DNA from: Tolypothrix sp. FACHB-123
GTDB taxonomy: Bacteria > Cyanobacteriota > Cyanobacteriia > Cyanobacteriales > Nostocaceae
Reading direction: 5' to 3'
DNA: 64,000 nucleotides
Assembly (NCBI RefSeq): GCF_014697075.1
Contig: NZ_JACJRE010000008.1
Span: 62,001 to 126,000 of the forward strand
The notes beneath the pieces are model-generated. The model saw only the letters and a program-made list of their open reading frames with translations. It had not been told where the DNA came from and did not search any database. Position numbers and translations under genes: made by a program. Within the stretch, counting starts at the first letter, position 1. Each line of letters begins with the position of its first letter. Of this stretch, positions 8,021 through 16,518 are shown piece by piece.

Positions 8021-8767
8021 TTAAATAAATACCAAGGGCTTATCTTTAAATGGCGCAAAAGCTTCGGCGTCAAACTTATATAAACTAGCGGGACGGCCTG
8101 CACCACGGGATACTTTAATTCCGGTATCGCACAAAAAACCTAATTTGAGTAGACGCGAGCGAAAATTAGAATAATCGGAGAAGTTTTCGCCTAAAACTGT
8201 GGTGTATAACTGATATAAATCATTTAACGTAAACATTTCTGGTAATACTTCAAACGCCACGGGGCTGTACTCCAATTTATTGCGCAAACGCCTGTGTCCG
8301 TAAGCCAAAATTTGATTATGGTCAAAGGCTAATTGGGGCAATTGTTTAACTGGATACCAAGCTATTCCCGTGACGCCATCAGCAATTAATTCTGCTTCTT
8401 CAAACCGCACGAGGGCAAAATAACTTACCGATAGATAACGCACGTTGTAACTATCGTTAGCTTCTCTGGGGTCGCGCTGGGGGCCGCCAAAGGTATATAA
8501 CTGTTCTAAATAGAGATTATTTACTCTAATTTTTTCAGCCATAATGCGATAGGCTGCATCTTCTAAAGATTCTCCTTGACGCACCAAAGTACCAGGAAGA
8601 CTCCAACAATTTAAAAATGGCTCTTGCTGGCGCATAATCAACAGCACGAGCAGTCGATTTTGGGCAGTATCTACAGAAAAAATTACATTATCAACGCCAA
8701 CCTTGAAATCAGCCAAAGGTTGTTGATTTACCGGAGTTGGAAACTTTTTGTGGTTTCGTCCTGGCAT
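8021..8767 (-). CDS. nrtR: NrtR: Nudix-related transcriptional regulator of NAD metabolism
   Basis: Predicted repressor of NAD biosynthesis genes. NrtR proteins bind ADP-ribose in a Nudix-like domain, and that releases them from DNA. Residues about 20-150 form the Nudix-like domain. Its Nudix box (residues 60-79) keeps Glu66, Arg74 and Glu78, but has Thr60, Ile75 and Lys79 where Gly, Glu and Glu are expected, so hydrolase activity is probably lost. Residues about 165-248 form the winged-helix domain with a basic RGAGRPASLYKFD end. The gene overlaps nadD by 40 bases and sits between nadD and nadE. Its likely target is the palindrome over the pncB promoter. Confidence 0.85.
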   Translation of the reverse strand: MPGRNHKKFPTPVNQQPLADFKVGVDNVIFSVDTAQNRLLVLLIMRQQEPFLNCWSLPGTLVRQGESLEDAAYRIMAEKIRVNNLYLEQLYTFGGPQRDPREANDSYNVRYLSVSYFALVRFEEAELIADGVTGIAWYPVKQLPQLAFDHNQILAYGHRRLRNKLEYSPVAFEVLPEMFTLNDLYQLYTTVLGENFSDYSNFRSRLLKLGFLCDTGIKVSRGAGRPASLYKFDAEAFAPFKDKPLVFI

Positions 8768-9330
8768 TTGTACAAATGCTCTCGATTAATATAGGCGACT
8801 ACAGGGGGGGTGAGGGCATGGGAATCTCCATGTTCGCGGTAAGCTGTGGAAGAAATATCTAGTCCAGTTAAGCTGGCGATCGCAATTTTCCCGCCTAGCT
8901 TTTGCACTCCCTCTAAACTAGACTCATCTATCGCATATCCCGGTCGCGGCACTACTAATAATTGCACTTGCCGCAACAAATCTTCAACTTGATACCAGCG
9001 GGGTAGTTGATTGAGCAAGTCGGAACCAATTACCAAGGTATAGTCGGTATCTTCTCCCCAACGAACTTTGGCTTTTTCCAAGGTTTCTAGGGTGCGATAG
9101 CTACTTAATTCTTGTTCCAAAGCAATATTGTGGCGTGATGTGGGGATATCCGCAATCAACAAGCGCAACATCGCCGCCCGATGTAATAATGCAGTTTGAT
9201 GGGATTTAAACGGATTATCCGCCGCCCAAACCGCTACGCGATCGTAACGTTCCGACAACCAACTCAAAATCGCCTGATGTCCCGCAGTTGGAGGATCTGC
9301 ACTAGTTCCAAACAAAGCAATTCTCTGCAT
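8728..9330 (-). CDS. nadD: Nicotinate-nucleotide adenylyltransferase
   Basis: Transfers AMP from ATP to nicotinate mononucleotide to make deamido-NAD+. The 200-residue protein begins with the nucleotidyltransferase motif FGTSADPPTAGH, in which Thr replaces the first His of the usual pattern. It carries VIGSDLL in the middle and DISSTAYR near the C-terminus, matching the SSTxxR signature. It lies one base downstream of the pncB stop region and overlaps the start of nrtR, so the three genes are almost certainly co-transcribed. Confidence 0.88.
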   Translation of the reverse strand: MQRIALFGTSADPPTAGHQAILSWLSERYDRVAVWAADNPFKSHQTALLHRAAMLRLLIADIPTSRHNIALEQELSSYRTLETLEKAKVRWGEDTDYTLVIGSDLLNQLPRWYQVEDLLRQVQLLVVPRPGYAIDESSLEGVQKLGGKIAIASLTGLDISSTAYREHGDSHALTPPVVAYINREHLYKCQDETTKSFQLR

Positions 9331-9331
9331 C

Positions 9332-10741
9332 TTAACTCTGTGCCCTCTGCGCCTCTGTGGTTTGTTTCTTCGTCTTCTGTGTCAACTCCTGCAACTTTGC
9401 AGAAATTTCCACATTCACCGATACAGGATGCTGTAATTGCCTTGTTTCTTCTGGTAAACTGGCAACCGATGCGGCAGTTCGCTGGCGAATTGTCTCTATA
9501 GTTTCAAATGGTTGCAGTTGCTTCCCAGCTTTCATTACCAATTGCAGTAGCGGTTCTTCCCCTACAGCATTTTCCGAGGCTAATCCTAATCTATCGACTT
9601 GAATTTTCCCTCCAGCAAAGGAGCGAAATATTTGCTTGCGTCCGGGATAGGTAGCTTTGTCACGGGATTCTTTCATGACTGGGATACCATCAATTTCTAC
9701 AAGTTTATAAACACCATTGACAGGCGCACCCGTAACTAGCTTTGTACCCAAGCCATAACCATCAATTTGCGCACCCTGGGCTTGTAAGCGAGCAATTTCC
9801 CATTCGTCTAAGTCGCCGCTAGCAAAAATTGTCACATCCGGCAGGAGCGATCGCACTGCTTTGGATAAATTCACCAAATCTCCCGAATCTAATCTGACTC
9901 CCGTCAAATGAATTTCTCCGGAATTTACTTTTGTTGCTAATTGTTCCGCCGCCGCGATGGTATCATAAGTATCAATTAACAATGGCGCACCCGGAAAATA
10001 CCGATGAAAAGCTGTAAAAGCTTGTTCTTCAGTTCCTGCCATTGCTGACAGTGCCATCACCAAGGCGTGAGCCATCGTACCACTTGGTTGTTGATCGAGT
10101 TGTAGCGCCGCTAACACATTAGAAGTCGCATCCAACCCACCAGCTAAAGCCGCCCGCGCCGCCCACAATGAGCCTTGGGGGCTAAATGCCCGTCTGGTAC
10201 CAAATTCTAAAAGTGTCGCTTGTTCTCCCGCTACATCCCTGAGTCTGGCGGCTCTGGTGGCAATTAAAGTTTGATAATTAATTGTATTTAAGAGATAGGT
10301 TTCTACTAACTGTGCTTGCCAAAGGGGAGCTTCAATCCGCAATATCGGCTGATTAGCAAATACTGCTGTTCCTTCCGGTACCGCCCAAACATCGCCAGTA
10401 AAACAGCCATCAGCTAGCAACGCCCAAAAGCGATCGCTTGCATGAGCAAAAATCCCCGTTCTTTGCAAAGCTGCTATCTGAGATTCACTAAAACGCAATT
10501 TTTGCAAATATTCCAAGGCTTGGGCTAACCCCATCGCAATTAAATAGCCAAAACCCTCTGGTAACCGCCGCACAAATAACTCAAAGCTGGCTGGTTTTTG
10601 TTCTACACCTTCACCTACATAACAAGCCGCCATTGTTAGTTGATAAAGGTCAGTCAGCAAGCTGTAATCAACCGCAGCTAAATTTAGTTCTGGCTGTGGT
10701 TGATTATTTGTATATCTTTCCAAGTCCGGGAAAGTGGTCAT
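9332..10741 (-). CDS. pncB: Nicotinate phosphoribosyltransferase
   Basis: Converts nicotinate and PRPP to nicotinate mononucleotide, the salvage entry to NAD. At 469 residues it is of normal length. It shows the N-terminal DYSLLTDLYQLTMA signature, the ELFVRRLPEGFGYLIA region, and the phosphate-binding VRLDSGDL motif. It is the first gene of the NAD cluster. An AAGGA Shine-Dalgarno lies nine bases before the ATG. The promoter with a palindromic operator candidate is at 10773-10805. Confidence 0.95.
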   Translation of the reverse strand: MTTFPDLERYTNNQPQPELNLAAVDYSLLTDLYQLTMAACYVGEGVEQKPASFELFVRRLPEGFGYLIAMGLAQALEYLQKLRFSESQIAALQRTGIFAHASDRFWALLADGCFTGDVWAVPEGTAVFANQPILRIEAPLWQAQLVETYLLNTINYQTLIATRAARLRDVAGEQATLLEFGTRRAFSPQGSLWAARAALAGGLDATSNVLAALQLDQQPSGTMAHALVMALSAMAGTEEQAFTAFHRYFPGAPLLIDTYDTIAAAEQLATKVNSGEIHLTGVRLDSGDLVNLSKAVRSLLPDVTIFASGDLDEWEIARLQAQGAQIDGYGLGTKLVTGAPVNGVYKLVEIDGIPVMKESRDKATYPGRKQIFRSFAGGKIQVDRLGLASENAVGEEPLLQLVMKAGKQLQPFETIETIRQRTAASVASLPEETRQLQHPVSVNVEISAKLQELTQKTKKQTTEAQRAQS

Positions 10742-10772
10742 GCCGGAGCGTCCTTACAAGAATGCTTGTTAT

Positions 10773-10805
10773 ATTTATGGTAGATTTTACCATAAATCTT
10801 GTCAA
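10773..10805 (-). promoter_or_regulatory. pncB promoter overlapped by a perfect inverted repeat (candidate NrtR operator)
   Basis: On the minus strand a consensus -35 TTGACA (10800-10805) is followed by a 17-base spacer and a -10-like TACCAT (10777-10782). The inverted repeat ATTTATGGTA-5-TACCATAAAT (10773-10797) covers the -10 and most of the spacer, so a bound repressor would block RNA polymerase. A smaller inverted repeat, ACAAG-4-CTTGT (10756-10769), lies in the leader. Assignment to NrtR rests on gene context and is inference. Confidence 0.7.
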
Positions 10806-11192
10806 CCCTTGGAGACTGTCTTCAATTTATCTACACAAAACTGAAGCTTTACGACCCAATTAATTTAAATATTGCTATTAAATTCATATTTATTAATAGT
10901 TTTTGAGCAATATATCGAAAGTTATCTTTTGGAAGTATAATGAAATGTAAAGATGACAGTTCTACAACAATTAGCAGAATATTGGGACTCAAAGACTGGA
11001 ACAAAAAGCTAGTTTACAATTAGAATTAATTACATAAGTAGCAACAGCAAATAAGCTAAAGTATTGCAAACATATCTGAAAAATAATTGCAGAGATTGTT
11101 GATATATTGAGAATTTAAGCAAAGGCAGAATATCAGAATTAAAGTATAGACATAACCAAAGAAAGCGACTCGGAAAATAGGAGTCTAACATT
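10806..11192. other. Intergenic region without a supported gene
   Basis: AT-rich DNA upstream of the 50-residue gene. It holds a 27-codon reading frame at 10940-11023 with a GGAAG before its ATG, which I do not consider proven. I see no tRNA or strong hairpin here. Confidence 0.5.
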
Positions 11193-11345
11193 ATGTCTAT
11201 TTCTAGAATCATTGCTAGCATTACTCAGTTTATTTCTGAAGCCGCAATGCGCATTTTTGGCCCTAACGATGATGCTTATCCAGAAATTGGCGTTCAACCT
11301 TTTACAGGCGATCCCTATAAAAAAGGTATGGCGGACTATTGGTAA
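11193..11345 (+). CDS. Conserved-looking 50-residue protein
   Basis: A 50-residue protein with an amphipathic N-terminal helix (about residues 1-22) and a Pro/Gly/aromatic C-terminal part containing PEIGVQPFTGDPY and ending DYW. GGAG lies nine bases before the ATG, and a hairpin terminator follows 43 bases after the stop, so it reads as a complete single-gene transcript. The helix followed by a PxIGVQPFxGDPY-like tail suggests a peripheral membrane or complex subunit peptide. I do not recognise a named family. Confidence 0.7.
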   Translation: MSISRIIASITQFISEAAMRIFGPNDDAYPEIGVQPFTGDPYKKGMADYW

Positions 11346-11387
11346 AGAGATTAGCCGGAAATGACAACTTTACTATTAATAAACTAA

Positions 11388-11419
11388 AGGCGTGAGGTTC
11401 TTACCCACGCCTGTTTATT
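11388..11419 (+). terminator. Terminator after the 50-residue gene
   Basis: AGGCGTG (11388-11394) pairs with CACGCCT (11406-11412), followed by GTTTATTT. The T tract is interrupted, so termination strength is moderate. Confidence 0.7.
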
Positions 11420-11601
11420 TGAGGATACTAATATTAAGTATGTTCAATCCTGAGGGAATGTAAAACCTAAAAATCAAAATCCCCTATTTGAATTTTGCTG
11501 AAGTTTAATCTGAGCTTAACAAAAATCAATGTTAATTTAAGTAGTGCAGCTTGATCGTCCAAGAGCGATCGCTAATTCATAATGAGAGCAGATAGTCCTA
11601 C

Positions 11602-13032
11602 TCAAGGCTGAGTAGATTTTTCTAGTAGCGCTTTTTGTTGTAACCAATCCTTACCTAGTTGGATGCTAATATCAGAACCGATATTACCCGTGCTTTCTAC
11701 GCGAACTTCGCCAAATCCCAAAAGATCGCGAATTGAGCCAGCGCTATTACCATCTCCTTGTTGAGCCACAATGTTACTGACATCTAAAGGTTCAGTCCAA
11801 GGCTTTGTGACATAAACATTGCGATATCCCGCCTTTTCCAAAGCTCTAATTAAAGGACGCAAGGTATTGTAATCGCCACCCGTACTATCTTGAATCGCTA
11901 TGCGTAAAGAACCGGGTTCAGTTATTTGCTGTTCTTGCGCTTGTTGTGATTCTACACCAAAGTGTTGCGCCATTAATTTGGAAATACCCTGTTTACTTGG
12001 TAACCAATAGCTAGCGTCATATTCATTTTTCTCGCTAAAGCGACCCGGTACCATGAGCATCTGCATGTTAGAGCGATTAGTGCGGACACCAAAACCCACT
12101 AACGCCACTAATTCCTCAACATTTAAATTAGTATCAATGTGTTCTTTAACGACATCAAGCACTTTTGGTAATTGAGCCACTGTTGATGGGTTGAGTGACT
12201 GATCCATCAGCGCACGCAGCACCATTTGTTGGCGTTGAATTCGCCCAATATCGCCTAATTCATCGCGGCGGTACCTTAATAATTGCAGTGTCTGATCGCC
12301 ATTAAGATGTTGTTTACCTGCTTTTAAATTGATATATAAATGCTGAGAATCATCTTGGTATTTCATATCTTTGGGGACGAAGACTGTAACACCACCCAAA
12401 GCATCAATTAATTTAGCAACTCCCAAAACGTTAATCCGAATATAGCGATCTATCGCTACCCCATTTAAGAGATTGCTGACGGTTTTAGCAGTTAAAGCCG
12501 GCCCGCCGTCAATATTGGCATGATTAATTTTTTTCACGCCATGTCCTTCTATTTCCGTGCGGGTATCGCGAGGAATAGAAAGCATAGTCATTTTTTTAGT
12601 CTCTGGATCAAACTTAATCAAGAGCATGACATCAGCCAACCCATCAAAGGAGTTTACCTGGGGGTGGTAACCCAAATTTTTGGTTTCCTCTGGAGGATTT
12701 TGAATATCTGGTGGTAGTACGCTCATCCCCATCACTAAGATATTTACAGGACGAGTTAACTGGGAAAATTTCAACCCACTTCCGGAAATGCGATCGCCAT
12801 CGAAGACTGCTTCTTCTTGGGGGCTTAGCTGGGCTTGTTGCAAAGGCGTACTCGTCAAAGAAACTGCCAACAGCGCCCCTGCTGTGGCTGAAACCATTGC
12901 AATTCCGCTCATTCCGACCCAAAACCACAACCAACGCCCAGTCTTAGAGTTTTGGGGCTTTTTTTTGCTGTTGTTAGCAACGTTTCCCGACTGGTTTTCT
13001 TCCGCCGAAGTTCTTTGAATGGTCACAGACAT
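11602..13032 (-). CDS. LytR-CpsA-Psr (LCP) family protein with LytR_C domain
   Basis: LCP enzymes transfer undecaprenyl-linked polymers onto peptidoglycan or other envelope acceptors. The protein is about 476 residues. It has a cytosolic N-terminus, one membrane anchor near residues 35-60, and an LCP catalytic domain at about 95-260 with SIPRDTRTEI, KINHAN and LRYRRDELGDIGRIQRQQ, which include the conserved Arg and Asp residues. A C-terminal LytR_C domain spans about 365-465. The ATG at 13032 is chosen; a GTG two codons upstream at 13038 is equally in frame. The likely role is linking cell-wall glycopolymers outside the membrane; the substrate is unknown. Confidence 0.9.
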   Translation of the reverse strand: MSVTIQRTSAEENQSGNVANNSKKKPQNSKTGRWLWFWVGMSGIAMVSATAGALLAVSLTSTPLQQAQLSPQEEAVFDGDRISGSGLKFSQLTRPVNILVMGMSVLPPDIQNPPEETKNLGYHPQVNSFDGLADVMLLIKFDPETKKMTMLSIPRDTRTEIEGHGVKKINHANIDGGPALTAKTVSNLLNGVAIDRYIRINVLGVAKLIDALGGVTVFVPKDMKYQDDSQHLYINLKAGKQHLNGDQTLQLLRYRRDELGDIGRIQRQQMVLRALMDQSLNPSTVAQLPKVLDVVKEHIDTNLNVEELVALVGFGVRTNRSNMQMLMVPGRFSEKNEYDASYWLPSKQGISKLMAQHFGVESQQAQEQQITEPGSLRIAIQDSTGGDYNTLRPLIRALEKAGYRNVYVTKPWTEPLDVSNIVAQQGDGNSAGSIRDLLGFGEVRVESTGNIGSDISIQLGKDWLQQKALLEKSTQP

Positions 13033-13309
13033 CCTCACACTTACTGATCAAATTCGGTACATTGAGAGACTAATAAATATGCAGACAAATCAAACCATAA
13101 TAGCTAATCTTAATTATTAGTGCTAACTTGCTCATTGCTGTGTTAACCACAACACTTATAGCAGTCTTTTTTGTTTTTTAAGGGCAAATTAGATGATGTG
13201 TTATTGCAGTATGACAACAATAAAGGAATTTGACCAGATCCCTGATGATATAATCTTTAATTAGCGAAAAAATTAAGTAAAACTACTGACCTAATTATTA
13301 CCTAAAAAT

Positions 13310-13822
13310 TTAAGATAAATATTTGCCCAAGACTCGCTCAGCAAAACGGCTAAACCCCGGTAAACGGTGAGACTTTCTTTGAATGACCCGAAGCATCAGC
13401 CAGACACTCACCAAAAAATAACCGGAAGTGAGAAAACTATTGAGGATTAACAAGCGCAGTCCCAAAAATTCTGAAGTTTCAGCCCCGGTTGCTAATAAGA
13501 AGTATGCCAGAAACCAGGTAAATGCCAAAGTAATAGACAGCCTGCTAGCAGCTATTTGTTCCCGATTTTCCTGACGGCGGTAGAGAGTCCACAGGGATGG
13601 GAAAACGCCAATCACGGGAATAAAGTACACAAGCAACTGGGTTTTGGGGGTTTCATGGGTATTGGGCATTGGGCATGGGGCATTGGGCATTGGGAATTGA
13701 TCGTTTATATTTTCTTGTTGTTGTTTCCCTTGTCTCCCTTCCCTTTGTCCCGTTTGTCTCCCTTGTCCCCAATCCTCAGTCTCAGATGCAGGTAAATTGT
13801 GATTTCGGGGAAAATTTTCCAT
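13310..13822 (-). CDS. Small multi-pass membrane protein with repeat-derived insert
   Basis: A 170-residue protein of unknown function. Residues about 58-160 hold three to four hydrophobic segments separated by Arg-rich loops (YRRQENREQ, RVIQRKSHR). The N-terminal 55 residues are low-complexity. Residues about 20-42 are Gln/Arg/Gly-rich, and about 44-55 (PMPNAPCPMPN) are encoded by ATTGGGC heptamer repeats. AGGA lies eight bases before the ATG at 13822, so this start is plausible and the repeats appear to be translated. The C-terminal part is likely the conserved portion. Confidence 0.72.
   Translation of the reverse strand: MENFPRNHNLPASETEDWGQGRQTGQREGRQGKQQQENINDQFPMPNAPCPMPNTHETPKTQLLVYFIPVIGVFPSLWTLYRRQENREQIAASRLSITLAFTWFLAYFLLATGAETSEFLGLRLLILNSFLTSGYFLVSVWLMLRVIQRKSHRLPGFSRFAERVLGKYLS
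13661..13697 (+). repeat. Heptanucleotide repeat inside a coding region
   Basis: Five tandem heptamers (ATTGGGC, ATGGGGC) lie within the minus-strand membrane-protein gene. They encode a Pro-Met-Pro-Asn type segment just before the first membrane span. Because seven is not a multiple of three, copy-number changes here would shift the frame. Confidence 0.85.
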
Positions 13823-13930
13823 TTTAGTGATCCTAATCCTAAACTAGGAGGATGAATAAGAGTTATGTAGTTAGAGATAATAAGCTGTAAAGAAGGATTT
13901 TATTTAGTTCTATCCTGTAATCAGCTAAAG

Positions 13931-15100
13931 ATGCAGACACGCAAGCTACTAGACTGGTGGGAAACACTAACGCCCATAGCGCGGATCGGAGCGATCGCGT
14001 TATTCATTCCGCTGTTAGTGCTCAATGGTTGGGCCATTTCATCGATTTTTAATTATTTTCACTCCCTAATAGTCATTTTAGTCGGAGCCTCAGTGCTAGC
14101 TTTTCTGCTCAACTACCCCGTTAGCTGGATGGAGCGTCACGGTTTGAGGCGAGAGCCGGTTGCTATTTTAGTATTTCTTTTGGCTTTATCAATTTTATTA
14201 GCCTTGGGTGTTACCCTATTTCCCTTAGCCCTTACCCAAGCTCAGCAACTAGTGGCTCGTATCCCAGAATTGATTGACTCTGGACGTTCCCAGTTAATGA
14301 GGTTAAACGAAAAAGCAGAGGTTCTTGGTTTACCCCTTAATCTTGATGCCCTAGTCGTGCAAATTAACGATCGCGTCAAGGGGCAATTGCAAGCGATCGC
14401 CGGACAAGTGCTAAATCTAGCAGTAGTCACAGTCACTAGCTTGCTAGACTTCGTCTTAACGATGATTTTGACTTTCTATCTTTTACAGCATGGTGGTGAA
14501 CTCTGGCAAAGTTTGGTAGAGTGGCTACCCTCAAAAGTTCGCGAGCCTTTCTCCCAAACAGTACGCCTGAGCTTTCAAAATTTCTTTATCACCCAGCTGA
14601 TTTTATCTACCTGCATGGCATCAGCCCTAATTCCCACGTTTTTGTGGTTGAAAGTGCCATTTGGTCTATTATTTGGCTTAACTATTGGTATCATGGCTCT
14701 CGTTCCCTTTGGGGGTTCTGTAGGTATAGCCTTGACTACCTTATTAGTATCACTGCAAGATTTTTGGATGGGTGCACGAGTTTTGATGGCCGCAGTCATC
14801 GTCCAGCAAATTCTCGAAAACTTAATTGCTCCTCGGATTTTAGGCAGTTTTACAGGTTTAAACCCAGCTTTGGTAGTGATTTCCGTTTTAACAGGGGCGA
14901 GAATTGGTGGACTTCTCGGTGTAATTGTGGCAGTACCTACCGCTGTAGTGATTAAAACCGCTATCAGTGTTATTCGTCCAGCCTCACTGAGTAGCGATCC
15001 TAATGAGTACACCAATTCCAGTGAAATAACTACACCCGAAGTCTCCCCAAAAGTTGAAGCGAATAATCCCCTAAGTGTATCAGAAGCTACATTACCCTAA
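13931..15100 (+). CDS. AI-2E family transporter (PF01594 type)
   Basis: A 389-residue inner-membrane protein of the AI-2E/YdiK superfamily. Its roles in different bacteria range from autoinducer export to Na+/H+ antiport, so the substrate is not assigned. About seven to eight hydrophobic segments are visible. They are grouped as two pairs near the N-terminus, a soluble helical section at about residues 95-155, and a C-terminal set containing PFGGSVGIALTT and NLIAPRILGSFTGLNPALV, the most conserved family regions. The last 40 residues are hydrophilic. It stands alone, divergent from the membrane-protein gene at 13310. Confidence 0.88.
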   Translation: MQTRKLLDWWETLTPIARIGAIALFIPLLVLNGWAISSIFNYFHSLIVILVGASVLAFLLNYPVSWMERHGLRREPVAILVFLLALSILLALGVTLFPLALTQAQQLVARIPELIDSGRSQLMRLNEKAEVLGLPLNLDALVVQINDRVKGQLQAIAGQVLNLAVVTVTSLLDFVLTMILTFYLLQHGGELWQSLVEWLPSKVREPFSQTVRLSFQNFFITQLILSTCMASALIPTFLWLKVPFGLLFGLTIGIMALVPFGGSVGIALTTLLVSLQDFWMGARVLMAAVIVQQILENLIAPRILGSFTGLNPALVVISVLTGARIGGLLGVIVAVPTAVVIKTAISVIRPASLSSDPNEYTNSSEITTPEVSPKVEANNPLSVSEATLP

Positions 15101-15148
15101 ACTGTGGAGCAGGGGTGCAGAGGAAGCAGAGGGGGTAAATAAATACTT

Positions 15149-15191
15149 AATGCCCAATGCCCCATGCCCAATGCCCAATGCTCCATGCCCT
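15149..15191 (+). repeat. Heptanucleotide repeat between AI-2E gene and serpin
   Basis: About six heptamers of the GCCCAAT family fill the convergent gap and run into the stop codon of the serpin gene. Confidence 0.85.
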
Positions 15192-16518
15192 ATTGTGGTT
15201 CCATGATTGAACCCATAAACAAAACGCTACCTGTTTGATTATCCCGAATAGCGCAAAAGAAGGGACGGTCAACAATCATTTTGAATGGTTCTGGTTTTTG
15301 CATGGCAGATGTTGCCACTATTGAGACTGAAGTTGATGCTGCAGCTTCAGTTCCTTCTTCATTAACTTCGACAAATGTTTTATGTTTCACCTGGCTAATA
15401 GTCAGGTTTTTACCAATTCCCGAGAAATTTGCTTTGTCGGTAAAAGCCTCTCCCATGCCTAAAGCTTTGAGTGCATCGTTGAGGGTAACTTCATAGTCTG
15501 CTTTAAACCGAGGTAAGCGAATCGAGCCTTCCCGCTTGCGAAACTGAGTCATCCATTGTTCCCAGTTCTCAGCATTTAAGTTTTGATAAAAAGCTTTTAA
15601 GCTTGAGTTTTGTTTAGGTAAAAAGATATACAGGCTGAATTTACCATCTTTACCATAAGGTAAACTTACTGCCTGAAACTGCCCATTCTCTTGATATTTG
15701 TAGTCGCCATCTTGCGACATCATGGGATGATTTTTTTGTTTACCAGATGCTAAGTTGAAGGGCAATGTAGTAGTTTGATTTTTATCAAATTCGTTGCTCC
15801 ATTTACCTTTAAAATATATGGCATTAATCAGAAATAACATCTGATTTGGATCGATATTATCAACTATTTTATTGATTTTTCCTTGAGTATTATCCTTAAC
15901 CCAATTATTGATAATATCTGGTGCTGCTGCATCTTGAAAATTTAAGTTAGTTACCTGGGCTTTATAGTAAGCCTTGTTTTTCTGAATAAAATCTGACTGG
16001 AAGCTAGCATCTTTATTCGCCCACAGCGAGTTGGCAATATTCAGTCTGACATCGCTATTAGGATTTTCTAATAGCTGTTTCAGTTCTGCGTAAGCTGAAT
16101 TAATTTCGGACAAATTCATTCCCTGTAATTCTAGGGTTTTCGCCATCGCTTGTTGCGTAGAACCGCTAGCTCCGTTGTAGGTCATGGCTAAGGCGATCGC
16201 CACACTTGAAGGAGAAAGAAAAACGTTCTTTTCTCCGCTTTCATTTTTCAGGACTTCTGAAAATAATTTAAAGCTAAATTTATTATTAGCTTTAACTAAT
16301 TTTGTATCAGGATTGGCTGTTTTTTTTGGCAGAACAGATTCTGAATTGGGCAAAGGAGATTGAGCCAGGGCACTCTTATCGCCATTAACCTGGGAACAGC
16401 CCAACACACTCAAAAGTACAACGCCAGCTGCCGCCAGCACGTAACGTCTTCCTAATCGAACACCGTAACGTCTTTGTAAGAAATTCTCTTTCACACCACT
16501 AAATTTCTGCCGATTCAT
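15190..16518 (-). CDS. Serpin-family protease inhibitor, lipoprotein
   Basis: A suicide-type serine (or cysteine) protease inhibitor, 442 residues. The N-terminus has a basic stretch, a hydrophobic segment and a lipobox-like LLSVLGC near residue 41, so it is probably lipid-anchored outside the cytoplasmic membrane. The serpin body carries family motifs including NAIYFKGKW. The hinge EVNEEGTEAAASTS is of the small-residue type found in inhibitory serpins. Counting from the P15 Gly puts P1-P1' at Thr-Ser, hinting at elastase-like or subtilisin-like targets. GAGGTG lies upstream of the ATG. The next gene upstream encodes a subtilase, a plausible but untested partner. Confidence 0.93.
   Translation of the reverse strand: MNRQKFSGVKENFLQRRYGVRLGRRYVLAAAGVVLLSVLGCSQVNGDKSALAQSPLPNSESVLPKKTANPDTKLVKANNKFSFKLFSEVLKNESGEKNVFLSPSSVAIALAMTYNGASGSTQQAMAKTLELQGMNLSEINSAYAELKQLLENPNSDVRLNIANSLWANKDASFQSDFIQKNKAYYKAQVTNLNFQDAAAPDIINNWVKDNTQGKINKIVDNIDPNQMLFLINAIYFKGKWSNEFDKNQTTTLPFNLASGKQKNHPMMSQDGDYKYQENGQFQAVSLPYGKDGKFSLYIFLPKQNSSLKAFYQNLNAENWEQWMTQFRKREGSIRLPRFKADYEVTLNDALKALGMGEAFTDKANFSGIGKNLTISQVKHKTFVEVNEEGTEAAASTSVSIVATSAMQKPEPFKMIVDRPFFCAIRDNQTGSVLFMGSIMEPQ

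Noticed and set aside
8021-8767. Active Nudix hydrolase
   Set aside because: The Nudix box lacks key residues, and a winged-helix domain follows, as in NrtR regulators.
10940-11023. 27-codon frame with GGAAG before ATG
   Set aside because: Too short, composition like random AT-rich DNA, no terminator and no recognisable protein features.
11030-11221. 63-codon minus-strand frame
   Set aside because: It overlaps the start of the well-supported 50-residue gene on the other strand and has a hydrophobic, low-complexity translation.
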